Shown: positions 52,998 through 62,145 of the stretch, one piece after another
Position numbering within the stretch: the first letter of the stretch is position 1
Layout of the letters: the number at the start of each line of letters is the position of its first letter
Made by a program: the position numbers and the translations under genes
Notes under the pieces: model-generated
Database searches by the model: none
What the model was told of the DNA's origin: nothing
Seen by the model: only the letters and a program-made list of their open reading frames with translations
Assembly (NCBI RefSeq): GCF_000147815.2
Contig: NC_015957.1
Location: forward strand, 6,324,001 to 6,388,000
Direction of reading: 5' to 3'
Source: Streptomyces violaceusniger Tu 4113
Lineage (GTDB): Bacteria; Actinomycetota; Actinomycetes; Streptomycetales; Streptomycetaceae
DNA length: 64,000 nucleotides

Positions 52998-53627
52998 ATG
53001 CACCGCTCCATCGCGTCCACCGCCGCAGCCGTCGTGCTCGCCGCCGCCCTTGTGGCGTGCGGGGGTTCGGACGGGGACAGCAACAAGGCCGCAGCCACCA
53101 AGAGCGCCGGTTCCAGCGGCGCCACGACGTCCGGCGGTCAGCAGACGCCGGACGCCACGCCCGGCAGCACAACGCCGAGTAGCGCCAAGGTCGGTGACAC
53201 CCTCTCGCTGGAGGGATTGCCCGGTATGGGTGCCACGGGCAACAACGTCCAGGCCGACATCACGCTGACCAAGTACGAGGACCACGCCAAACCGTCGCTG
53301 GAGGCCTTCGCGGCCCCCGACGGGCAGCGCCTGGTCGCGGCGGAGTTCACGATCCTCAGCACCGGCGACGCCACCTACGACGACCCCGGCAACCTGGGGG
53401 CGAAGGTCATCGACTCGACCGGAAAGGTGTACCCCGGCAAGCCCGGTATCCCCACCGCCGGTGACTCCCTGGACCTCACCATGATCCTCCAGCCGGGCGA
53501 TAAGACCACCGGCTGGGTGGTCTTCAACGTGCCGCAGGACGCGAAGATCACGGCCGTGACGTACCAGATGGACTCGCTCCTGCAGACCAACGGAGAGCAC
53601 ACCGGCAGGTGGACCCTCCTCGCCTGA
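52998..53627 (+). CDS. Secreted lipoprotein, DUF4352-like
   Basis: A 209-residue protein with lipobox signal peptide (AAAVVLAAALVACGGSDGD, Cys near residue 21). A Ser/Thr/Gly-rich linker to about residue 65 and an immunoglobulin-like beta domain follow (GDTLSLEG, DITLTKYED, GQRLVAAEFTILSTGDATYDDP, LQPGDKTTGWVVFNVPQDAKITAVTYQ). The latter fits DUF4352 extracellular proteins of Gram-positives. Function unknown. A strong hairpin lies about 105 bp downstream. Confidence 0.82.
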   Translation: MHRSIASTAAAVVLAAALVACGGSDGDSNKAAATKSAGSSGATTSGGQQTPDATPGSTTPSSAKVGDTLSLEGLPGMGATGNNVQADITLTKYEDHAKPSLEAFAAPDGQRLVAAEFTILSTGDATYDDPGNLGAKVIDSTGKVYPGKPGIPTAGDSLDLTMILQPGDKTTGWVVFNVPQDAKITAVTYQMDSLLQTNGEHTGRWTLLA

Positions 53628-53733
53628 GGCAATCTTCCGAGGCAGCCGTCACCAGCGGACCGAAGGGGCTGCAAAGGCGCCGTGACCGCCGACCGGGACT
53701 CAGCCCTGTCAGGGCTCAGGGCGGTCCCGATGG

Positions 53734-53763
53734 GGGGCCTGGTGGCTGCATGCACCAGGCCCC
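53734..53763. terminator. Strong hairpin after the lipoprotein gene
   Basis: GGGGCCTGGTG (53734-53744) and CACCAGGCCCC (53753-53763) form a perfect 11-bp stem with an 8-base loop, a probable factor-independent terminator of the lipoprotein transcript. Confidence 0.65.
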
Positions 53764-53918
53764 GTGGAGCAGGCAGGGTTCATCCGGCGAAGGCTCCAGG
53801 TGTGCTGTCCCGGCACGTTGGTGACGGGCGACGCGCCGTGAGGGGGGTTTGAACGAGGCGAGGGCCTCTGGTTTCGGTGTGGATTGCGGCATCCACCACC
53901 GGCACCAGGAGGCCCTCG

Positions 53919-54290
53919 TTGATCCACCGTAACGCCCCGCTGACTCCGACCGGCAGGCTGCGCCTGGCCCGGTGCACCGTCGACGACAGATGGCCGCTGC
54001 GGCGGGCCGCCGAACGCTTCCAGGTCAGCCACACCACCGCCGCCCGCTGGGCCCACCGCTACCGCCAGCACGGGGCAGCGGGCCTGCACGACCGCTCCAG
54101 CCGCCCCACCACTCACCACGCCGTACACACCCGGCCGACGCTGATCCTCGCCTGGGCCGGCGACCCGGGCCACCCGGTGTCCGTGTCGGAGACGCTCGCC
54201 GCCACGATCCCCGGCTCGACCCTGCACGTGTCCGAGACCCGCGCCGACCTCCGCACATGGGGCGAGCGGGCGGCCGATTTCCTCAAGTGA
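53919..54290 (+). pseudogene. Chimera of IS481 transposase N-terminus and alpha/beta hydrolase C-terminus
   Basis: TTG 53919 follows AGGAGG and opens IHRNAPLTPTGRLRLARCTV, RRAAERFQVSHTTAARWAHR and GLHDRSSRP, the HTH domain of IS481 transposases. Around 54130 the text changes in frame to TLILAWAGDPGHPVSVSETL and TLHVSETRADLRTWGERAADFL, the last strand-helix pair (catalytic Asp/His side) of an alpha/beta hydrolase. The fusion gives an open 123-residue frame with native IS481 translation signals and an inverted repeat upstream (CGAGGGCCTC / GAGGCCCTCG). Confidence 0.75.
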
Positions 54291-55086
54291 CCCCCTGAAG
54301 GGGTACCGCGGCAACATGATCGACCGTGCCGCTGCGACCGGCCTGCTCGGGCGTGACGAATGCGTTCGCCATGCCGCGCCTGTGTCCTGCGCGAGTTCGA
54401 GCAGTTCTACCACGCACGCCCGCCACCCCAGAGCATCGATTTCCGGCAAGGGCAGGTGCGGCAGACGCCCTGAAATCGCTCCTCGTGCGGCCCGGTGCCG
54501 AGTCCCGCACCGCCCGTGCCGGTAGCCCGGAGAACTCCCGCCATCACAGGTCACACGGCACGTCTTCGTCGTCAAACCCTCTGCGGGCAGTGACCGTTCG
54601 GTGGATCCGGCTTCAAAGTTTGAGCACAAGTTGCACACAACTCTTCTTCAGACGGGCCCCGATGTTCTACATTGACCCGTGCTTCACATGTTTGGACACG
54701 AGCGACAAATAATGATCTACAGGTCCGGCGCTACGGGCGGCCAGCAGGCGCGTCCCCGGCGCCGGACGTGGGGTTGATCAATTCTCGGAGCCCGAGAGGG
54801 GCTGCCTTGGGTGTGGGGAGAACCCGAGGTTTCGACGGGTTCCGACGCACCTCGAGAGTCTGGCAGGACATGCGAGTCCGCACCCGTCCGGGTGGGGTGT
54901 CCAAGTAGCGCTGCGATATCCGGGATGTCATTCGCGGGGGGTGGGGGCCTCCCGGCGGAGGAACGGCGCGACGGGGGGCGGGGGCCTCCCGAGGGGAGGA
55001 ACAGTGCGGGAGGCGGGGGCGCCTCCCGAGGGGGAGGAACAGTGTGAGGCGAACACGTCGAACCACTGGGGACCTGGGGGGGTTCT
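54291..55086. other. Long leader region of the polysaccharide operon, no gene
   Basis: Nearly 800 bp without a supported gene. It holds an unusually AT-rich patch (54600-54720; contains TTGCACACAACTC, TACATT, AATAATGATC) that is the best place for promoters of the rightward operon. A triplicated GC-rich repeat follows at 54940-55044. Some frames are open only because of composition. Confidence 0.5.
54940..55044 (+). repeat. Three imperfect ~36-bp repeats before the polysaccharide operon
   Basis: Units of the form GCGGGGGCCTCCCGAGGGGA followed by GGAACAGTG begin near 54941, 54978 and 55013. Each contains a self-complementary GGGGCCTCCC / GGGGAGG core, so the leader RNA can form serial hairpins 40-140 bases before the first start codon. 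Confidence 0.75.
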
Positions 55087-56565
55087 GTGCGGCGAGGGGG
55101 ATTAGTCAGCCCGTTTTCGTCAGAGCGCGGGCGTCTGGCGAACGGGGCAGTCAGCCGGCCCGCGAACAGCTGGGAGCAGCGGTACCGCCGTACCGTGATC
55201 ACCAGCGATACCGTGGCCACCGCCTTCGTGGTGGCGGCGATCGGCAACTTCTTCGGGGCCCGGGACGCGGCCAACTGGCACGAGAAGTGGGGAATTCTCG
55301 CATTCGGCACCGAGCTGCTGGTGCTGGGGGCGCTTGCGGTGAGCCGGTCATGGGCTCCGGCCGTGCTCGGCCAGGGCGCCGAGGAATTCCGCCGGCTCGG
55401 ACGCTCACTGTTCGCGGCGACCGTCGTCCTGGCGCTCGGCGGGATCGCCCTGACCTCGCGCAACATCAAGCTCTGGATCTTCGTCGCGATCCCCGCGATC
55501 GCGCTCATCACCATGACCGCGCGGTATCTGCTCCGCCTCTGGCTGCACAAACAGCGCAAGGAAGGACGGTGCCTGAGACCGGTACTCGCTGCCGGGAGCC
55601 CGGCCACCGTGCGCGACCTGATCACCCGAACCCGCAGGTTCCCGCACCTCGGCTGGCGGGTGGAGGCGGTGTGCACGACGGACGGTCGCGGGCTCGACAG
55701 TGACCAACTGGACGGCGTGCGGGTCGTCGGCCGACTGACGGACGTCGCCAAGCACGTCCGCCACGACGGCTACCGTGTCGTCGCGGTCACACCGGACCCG
55801 CACTGGTCACCGGACCGGCTGCAGCGGCTGGCCTGGAACCTCGAAGGCAGCGATGCCGAGATGGTCGTGGCCCCCGTGCTGATGGAGGTGGCCGGCCCGC
55901 GGCTGCACGTCGACGCGGTGCTCGGGATCCCGCTGCTGCGGGTCAGCATGCCGACCTTCACCGGGGGCCGCCGGGCGATCAAGGGGGTTGTCGACCGGGT
56001 GGGCGCGGCGGTCCTGCTGGTGCTGTTCGCGCCGCTGATGGTGCTCGTCGGACTGCTCGTGCTGGTGGACAGTCGGGGTGGGGCGTTCTACCGCCAGCGC
56101 AGGGTCGGCAAGGACGGCCGCGAGTTCACCATTCTCAAGTTCCGCACCATGGCCGCCGGGGCCCACGGGGCACGTGCGGAGCTGGCCGACCGCAACGAGG
56201 GCGCGGGCCTGCTGTTCAAGCTCCGCCGGGATCCGCGGGTGACCCGGGTGGGAGCGGTGCTGCGCCGGTACTCGCTCGACGAGCTCCCGCAGCTCTTCAA
56301 CGTGCTCACCGGATCGATGTCGCTCGTCGGACCGCGGCCTCCGCTACCGGAGGAGTCCGCCGCGTACGGCCCGGACATCCGGCGGCGGCTGCTGGTCAAG
56401 CCCGGACTCACCGGCCTGTGGCAGATCAGCGGACGCAGCGACCTGCCGTGGGAGGAGGCGGTCCGCCTCGACCTGCGGTACGTGGAGGACTGGTCGCTCG
56501 CCCTGGACACAGTGATCTTGTGGAAGACGCTGCGTGCGGTGCTCCACGGGCAGGGGGCCTACTGA
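55087..56565 (+). CDS. Polyprenyl-phosphate sugar-1-phosphate transferase (WbaP/CpsE type)
   Basis: A 492-residue initiating transferase for exopolysaccharide: about four N-terminal membrane helices, a cytosolic Rossmann-like region, a fifth helix (VDRVGAAVLLVLFAPLMVLVG) and the C-terminal bacterial sugar transferase domain with KFRTM, DELPQLFNVL, SLVGPRPPLPEE and KPGLTGLWQISGRS. It loads the first sugar phosphate onto undecaprenyl phosphate. The GTG start comes after a G-rich tract. It leads a six-gene or longer operon. Confidence 0.9.
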   Translation: MRRGGLVSPFSSERGRLANGAVSRPANSWEQRYRRTVITSDTVATAFVVAAIGNFFGARDAANWHEKWGILAFGTELLVLGALAVSRSWAPAVLGQGAEEFRRLGRSLFAATVVLALGGIALTSRNIKLWIFVAIPAIALITMTARYLLRLWLHKQRKEGRCLRPVLAAGSPATVRDLITRTRRFPHLGWRVEAVCTTDGRGLDSDQLDGVRVVGRLTDVAKHVRHDGYRVVAVTPDPHWSPDRLQRLAWNLEGSDAEMVVAPVLMEVAGPRLHVDAVLGIPLLRVSMPTFTGGRRAIKGVVDRVGAAVLLVLFAPLMVLVGLLVLVDSRGGAFYRQRRVGKDGREFTILKFRTMAAGAHGARAELADRNEGAGLLFKLRRDPRVTRVGAVLRRYSLDELPQLFNVLTGSMSLVGPRPPLPEESAAYGPDIRRRLLVKPGLTGLWQISGRSDLPWEEAVRLDLRYVEDWSLALDTVILWKTLRAVLHGQGAY

Positions 56566-56635
56566 TGCGCGGAGGTCGTCCGACCGTCGCGCGGACCGCA
56601 GGCCGAAAGGGCCTGCCTGGGGGGAGAAACGGGTC

Positions 56636-57950
<1,315 letters not shown>

Positions 57951-57961
<11 letters not shown>

Positions 57962-59231
57962 CACGTCGTTTGATGACACAGCCGGCGGCGCCCGGCCGGC
58001 CCGGCGCGCGCTGATCCTGGTGGAGAACCTGTCGGTGCCGTTCGACCGGCGGGTGTGGCAGGAGTGCACGACGCTGCGCGACGCGGGCTGGGAGGTGCAC
58101 GTCATCAGTCCCCGGGGGGAAAAGCGGGACACGGAGCCCGAGGCGGAGATCGACGGGGTGCGGATCCACCGCTACCCGTTGCGCGCGGCCACCGGAGGAC
58201 CGGCCGGGTACCTGCGGGAGTACGGATCGGCGCTGTGGCACACGGTCCGGCTGGCCCGCAAGGTCGGCCCGGTCGACGTGGTCCATGCCTGCAACCCGCC
58301 CGACCTGCTGTTCCTGCCGGCACGGTGGCTGAAGCGGCGCGGCGCGCGGTTCGTCTTCGACCAGCACGACCTGGTACCCGAGCTGTACCTCTCCCGGTTC
58401 GACCGCGGCGAAGACCGGCTCTACCGCGCCGTATGCGCGCTGGAATGGCTGACCTACCGGGCCGCGGACATCGTGCTCGCCACGAACGAGAGCTACCGGG
58501 ACGTCGCGCTGCGCCGTGGCGGCCGGAGGCCGGAGGACGTTTTCGTGGTGCGCAGCGCGCCCCAGACCGACCGGTTCCAACCGGTGCCGCCCGAGTTGGA
58601 GTTGAAGCGCGGCAAGCCTCATCTGCTGTGCTACCTCGGCGTCATGGGCCCTCAGGACGGCGTCGACTACGCCCTGCGGGCCCTCGCGAAGCTGCGCGAC
58701 GAGCTCGGACGGACCGACTGGCATGCGGTGTTCGTCGGCGCCGGCGACGCCTTCGACGCGATGGTGGACCTGTCCCGGCGGCTCGGGCTCTCCGAGCAGG
58801 TGCAGTTCACCGGACGCATCCCGGACGCCGACCTGGTGCGCTACCTGTCCACCGCGGACGTGTGCCTCTCCCCCGACCCGCGCAATCCGCTCAACGATGT
58901 GTCGACCATGAACAAGGTCCTGGAGTACATGGCGATGGGCCGGCCGATCGTCTCGTTCGACCTCCGGGAGGCGCGCGTCTCCGCCGGTGACGCCGCCGTC
59001 TACGCACCCGCCAACGACGAGGCCGAATTCGCGGGGCTCATCGCGCTGCTCCTTGACGATCCGGAGAAGCGGGCCCGGATGGGCAAGATCGGCCAGGAGC
59101 GGATCGGCGGGCCGCTCTCCTGGCGGAACTCGCAAGCGTCGCTGCTCGCCGCCTACGCCGCTGCCTGCCGCGACCACACTCCGGTGTCGGCGGGCGACCC
59201 GGTGCGGCCAGGGAAGAGGCCGCACCGTTGA
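57951..59231 (+). CDS. Family 4 glycosyltransferase
   Basis: A GT-B fold transferase of about 426 residues: ALILVENLSVPFDRRVWQEC, EVHVISPRGE, VDVVHACNPPDLLFLPA, and the donor-binding C-terminal part VFVGAGDAFDAMVDLSRRLG, VQFTGRIPDADLVRYLSTADVCLSP, KVLEYMAMGRPIVSFDLREAR with the E-x7-E region. TTG 57951 is taken as start, overlapping the dehydrogenase by 11 bases. In-frame ATG 57918 is an alternative that would add 11 residues. It presumably extends the lipid-linked polysaccharide repeat. Confidence 0.87.
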
Positions 59232-60625
59232 GCGATGACACGATACGCCTGGTCACGATCGGGCGGATGCTCCGTCGGCGCTGGCGGCTTCTCACCGTCC
59301 TCGCCGTGCTGGGTGCGCTCGTCGGCTACGGCACCTCTTCGCTGTTTCCGCCGCGGTACACGACGTCGGCATCGGTACTGCTGCCGGGGCAGTGGGAGGA
59401 GCGCGAGCTGCTGACTCAGGCGGAGATCGCGACCAGTTCGGTGGTGGTCGACCGCGCGGCTGCCACGCTCGGCCGGCCCGGGGTCAGCGGCCGCGAGCTG
59501 CGGGATCGGGTGAGCGCCGAGGCCGCCGACGGGAACATCATCAAGATCTCGGGTACGGCCGACACCCCGGAGCGTGCGCGGCGGCTCTGCGACCAGGTGG
59601 CCCAGCAATTCATCACCTTCGCCGCGCGGCTCGCGGGCGACAACACCGACCCCGAATCGGCGGCCGGGCCCGAGGACTTGCGGAAGATGGTGGTGCAGAC
59701 CAACCGCCGCATCACCGACCTGGCCGAGGCGGCAGATCCGGGGCAGACCGTGGAGAGCGTGCAGGCTCGCACCGAGCTCGCGAAGCTGCGTACCGCGCTG
59801 CAGGAGGCCGTGAAAAAGCTGGACGAGGCCGACCCGACGACCAACCGGGCCAACATGGTCGTCATGGGGCCGGCGGCCCGGCCGACCGGCGAGGCAGCGC
59901 CGACGAGGACGCAGTTCATCGTCGCCGGGGCGCTGCTGTTCTTCCTGCTCGCGGTCATCGGCCATCTCGCCGCCGCTCGGATGAGTCGCCGACTGCGCAC
60001 CGCGCCGGAGATCGCCGCGGCGCTGGGCTCCCCGCTGCTGGGTACCGTCGAGGTACCTGGTGAACGGTCCGCGCACCGGCCGGAAGGCCGTGGCCCGCGG
60101 GCCCGGATCCGCCGGCTGCTGGGCGTCGACATCCGGTGGGACATACCGACCCCGCGGACGTCCGGCGACGAGGCCGGCAGGCAGCTCCGCTACCGGCGGG
60201 TGTGCGCCCGCCTCCGGGACCAGCTACCGGCCCCCCGGCGGCTGCTGGTTGTCGTCCCGGACGGCGACGAGGTCGCCCTCCGCGCCGCCGGGCAGCTCGT
60301 CGCCGAGGCCGAGAGCGATCCTTCCCCGACCTCTTCGAGCAGGGGATACCCGATGCTGCGGGTGGTGGGGGTATCGGTGTCCCAGCCGATGGTGCCGGAC
60401 CGCGACACCGAGTCCGGTGCCCTGGTCGTGCTCAGCGCGGGCAGTCGGACCGCGGAGGAGCTCGCCGACGTCGCCGAGGCGTGTGCGGACGCGGGGCATG
60501 AGGTCGTCGGCATCGTCGTCGCCGACACGGTCCGGGCCCGTCCGACACGGTCTGCCGGCCCTCCTCGGGATGCCGTCACGCCTGCGCTCACGGTTCGCGG
60601 CCACGCGCCGGGAGGTTCAGTGTGA
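59228..60625 (+). CDS. Wzz-type polysaccharide co-polymerase with degenerate kinase-like tail (first)
   Basis: A 465-residue protein with membrane helix 1 (LLTVLAVLGALVGYGTSSLF), an extracytoplasmic Wzz domain with coiled-coil character (RELRDRVSAEAADGNIIKISG, RTELAKLRTALQEAVKKLDEA) and helix 2 (FIVAGALLFFLLAVIGHLAAA). A cytoplasmic domain of about 200 residues follows (LRDQLPAPRRLLVVVPDGDEVALRAAGQL, LVVLSAGSRTAEELADVAE), resembling a bacterial tyrosine-kinase/MinD fold without a Walker A loop. TTG 59228 overlaps the upstream stop (TTGA). It likely controls chain length. Confidence 0.8.
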   Translation: MSDDTIRLVTIGRMLRRRWRLLTVLAVLGALVGYGTSSLFPPRYTTSASVLLPGQWEERELLTQAEIATSSVVVDRAAATLGRPGVSGRELRDRVSAEAADGNIIKISGTADTPERARRLCDQVAQQFITFAARLAGDNTDPESAAGPEDLRKMVVQTNRRITDLAEAADPGQTVESVQARTELAKLRTALQEAVKKLDEADPTTNRANMVVMGPAARPTGEAAPTRTQFIVAGALLFFLLAVIGHLAAARMSRRLRTAPEIAAALGSPLLGTVEVPGERSAHRPEGRGPRARIRRLLGVDIRWDIPTPRTSGDEAGRQLRYRRVCARLRDQLPAPRRLLVVVPDGDEVALRAAGQLVAEAESDPSPTSSSRGYPMLRVVGVSVSQPMVPDRDTESGALVVLSAGSRTAEELADVAEACADAGHEVVGIVVADTVRARPTRSAGPPRDAVTPALTVRGHAPGGSV

Positions 60626-62142
60626 CGACGAGCAAGACTTCGGAGTCGTCGGCCTCCGTTCCGCTGCTGGACCTGCAGGCGCTGGTGGTGGCGGTGCGCA
60701 GGCGCCGCCGCCTGTGGTGCTCCTTGGCGCTGCTGGGGCTGCTGGTCGGCGCGGCGTTGGCGGTCCTGCTGCCGCCGCCGCCGACCGCGGTGACCAAGGT
60801 GCTGGTCGCGCACAAGGAGGACCAGCCGAACGACACCGGAACGCTGATCCGCACCGACGTGGCACTGCTGCACACCACGCGGATCGCCGACAAGGCCCTG
60901 CAGTCCCTCAAGTCCCCGGAAAAACCTGAAGACTTCATGCAGGACTACCGGGGTACCGGCTTGACCAACAACCTGCTGCAGATCACTGTGACCGGCGACA
61001 GCGACGCGCAGGCGGTGGCCCGCGCCAAGGCGCTGGCCGACGCGTTCGTCGCGGACCATATGCGGCGGATGCGGGACACCGCGAAGGCCGAGTCCAAGGC
61101 CCTGCTCGACCAGCGTGACCGTATGCGGGACGAACTCGTCCAGGTCAACAAGGAGATCGGAGAGCGATCGCCGGAGAGCGATCCGAAAGCGTCGGCGGGC
61201 ATCGAGTCGCTCTTCGCCCGCCGCGCCGAGCTCAACTCGCGGATCGCCGAATTCGACCAGCGCGCCGCGGAGGCGCGCACCGGCACGCCCAAGGTCGTCT
61301 CTGGCACGCAGATCGTGGACGACCCGCGCGCGGTGCGGTACTCCCTGCCCAAGGCCGCCGTCACCGACGCCGCGATCGGGCTCGTCCTCGGGCTCGTCCT
61401 CGGGCTCGCGCTGGCCGCGGTCGGCACGGTGGTGGCGGACCGCCCCGTGCTGCGCCGGGAGATCGCGGCGAACCTCGGCGCCTCCGTCATCGCGGAGCTG
61501 CCGCGCCGGTCGGGCAGGCGGTGGCAGCGCCGACGCACCCGGGCGGCACGGACAAGGCTCACCGCGTCCCTGGCCCGCACCGTGCGCGACTCCGCGGAAC
61601 CGGTGTCGCTGCTGGAACTGGGCTGTGCGCGCAGCACGAGCGAGATCGCCCTGGACGTCGCCAGGGCACTGGCGGCGGACGGCCCAGTGGTCATCGTCGA
61701 TGGGCTGCCCGGCCCGCAGCTCGCAGGCCGCCGCCCGAAGCCAGGCGACCCGACCGTGGTCGGCGGCGAGCGTGCCGCGGCCGTGCCGGATCGGGAGCGC
61801 CGGCTCGGAGTCGGCTCGGTCGCGCCCGGCACGGCGTGGACCGACCTCCGGTACCTCGGCACCGAGACCGTGCTCGTCGTGCGTGCCGGGCACGGCAGCG
61901 CCGCATGGCTGCACACCGTGGCGCGGCAGCTCGCGGACCAGCGCATTCCGGTGATCGGTGTGGTGTTGATCGACCCCGATCCGCGTGACCGGACCGACGG
62001 CACGTTGTGGGACGGGCCGCACATCGCGCTGCGGGGCCATGGCGAGCGGCCGGCCCGGCAGAACGTGCAGGGCCGGCCACGGACGGAGCGGCTGCCGATG
62101 TGGGCCGCACGGGTCCCGGACAGCGACCAGGAGGTGCAGTAG
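60622..62142 (+). CDS. Wzz-type polysaccharide co-polymerase with degenerate kinase-like tail (second)
   Basis: A 506-residue homologue of the preceding protein: helix 1 (LWCSLALLGLLVGAALAVLL), Wzz-like ectodomain with a long coiled coil (SKALLDQRDRMRDELVQVNKEI), helix 2 (AAIGLVLGLVLGLALAAVGTVV). A cytosolic domain follows (VSLLELGCARSTSEIALDVARAL, GPVVIVDGLPGPQ, ETVLVVRAGHGS, IPVIGVVLIDPDP) that keeps the Walker-A-prime-like and B-like strands of BY-kinases but has no GxxxxGK. The GTG start overlaps the previous TGA (GTGA). Paired Wzz proteins may form one heteromeric complex. Confidence 0.8.
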   Translation: MTTSKTSESSASVPLLDLQALVVAVRRRRRLWCSLALLGLLVGAALAVLLPPPPTAVTKVLVAHKEDQPNDTGTLIRTDVALLHTTRIADKALQSLKSPEKPEDFMQDYRGTGLTNNLLQITVTGDSDAQAVARAKALADAFVADHMRRMRDTAKAESKALLDQRDRMRDELVQVNKEIGERSPESDPKASAGIESLFARRAELNSRIAEFDQRAAEARTGTPKVVSGTQIVDDPRAVRYSLPKAAVTDAAIGLVLGLVLGLALAAVGTVVADRPVLRREIAANLGASVIAELPRRSGRRWQRRRTRAARTRLTASLARTVRDSAEPVSLLELGCARSTSEIALDVARALAADGPVVIVDGLPGPQLAGRRPKPGDPTVVGGERAAAVPDRERRLGVGSVAPGTAWTDLRYLGTETVLVVRAGHGSAAWLHTVARQLADQRIPVIGVVLIDPDPRDRTDGTLWDGPHIALRGHGERPARQNVQGRPRTERLPMWAARVPDSDQEVQ

Positions 62143-62145
62143 GAC

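Noticed and set aside
54717..55751. Minus-strand 344-codon frame opposite the polysaccharide leader
   Set aside because: Ser/Arg/Pro-rich shadow of the sugar-transferase gene and of the GC-rich leader repeats.
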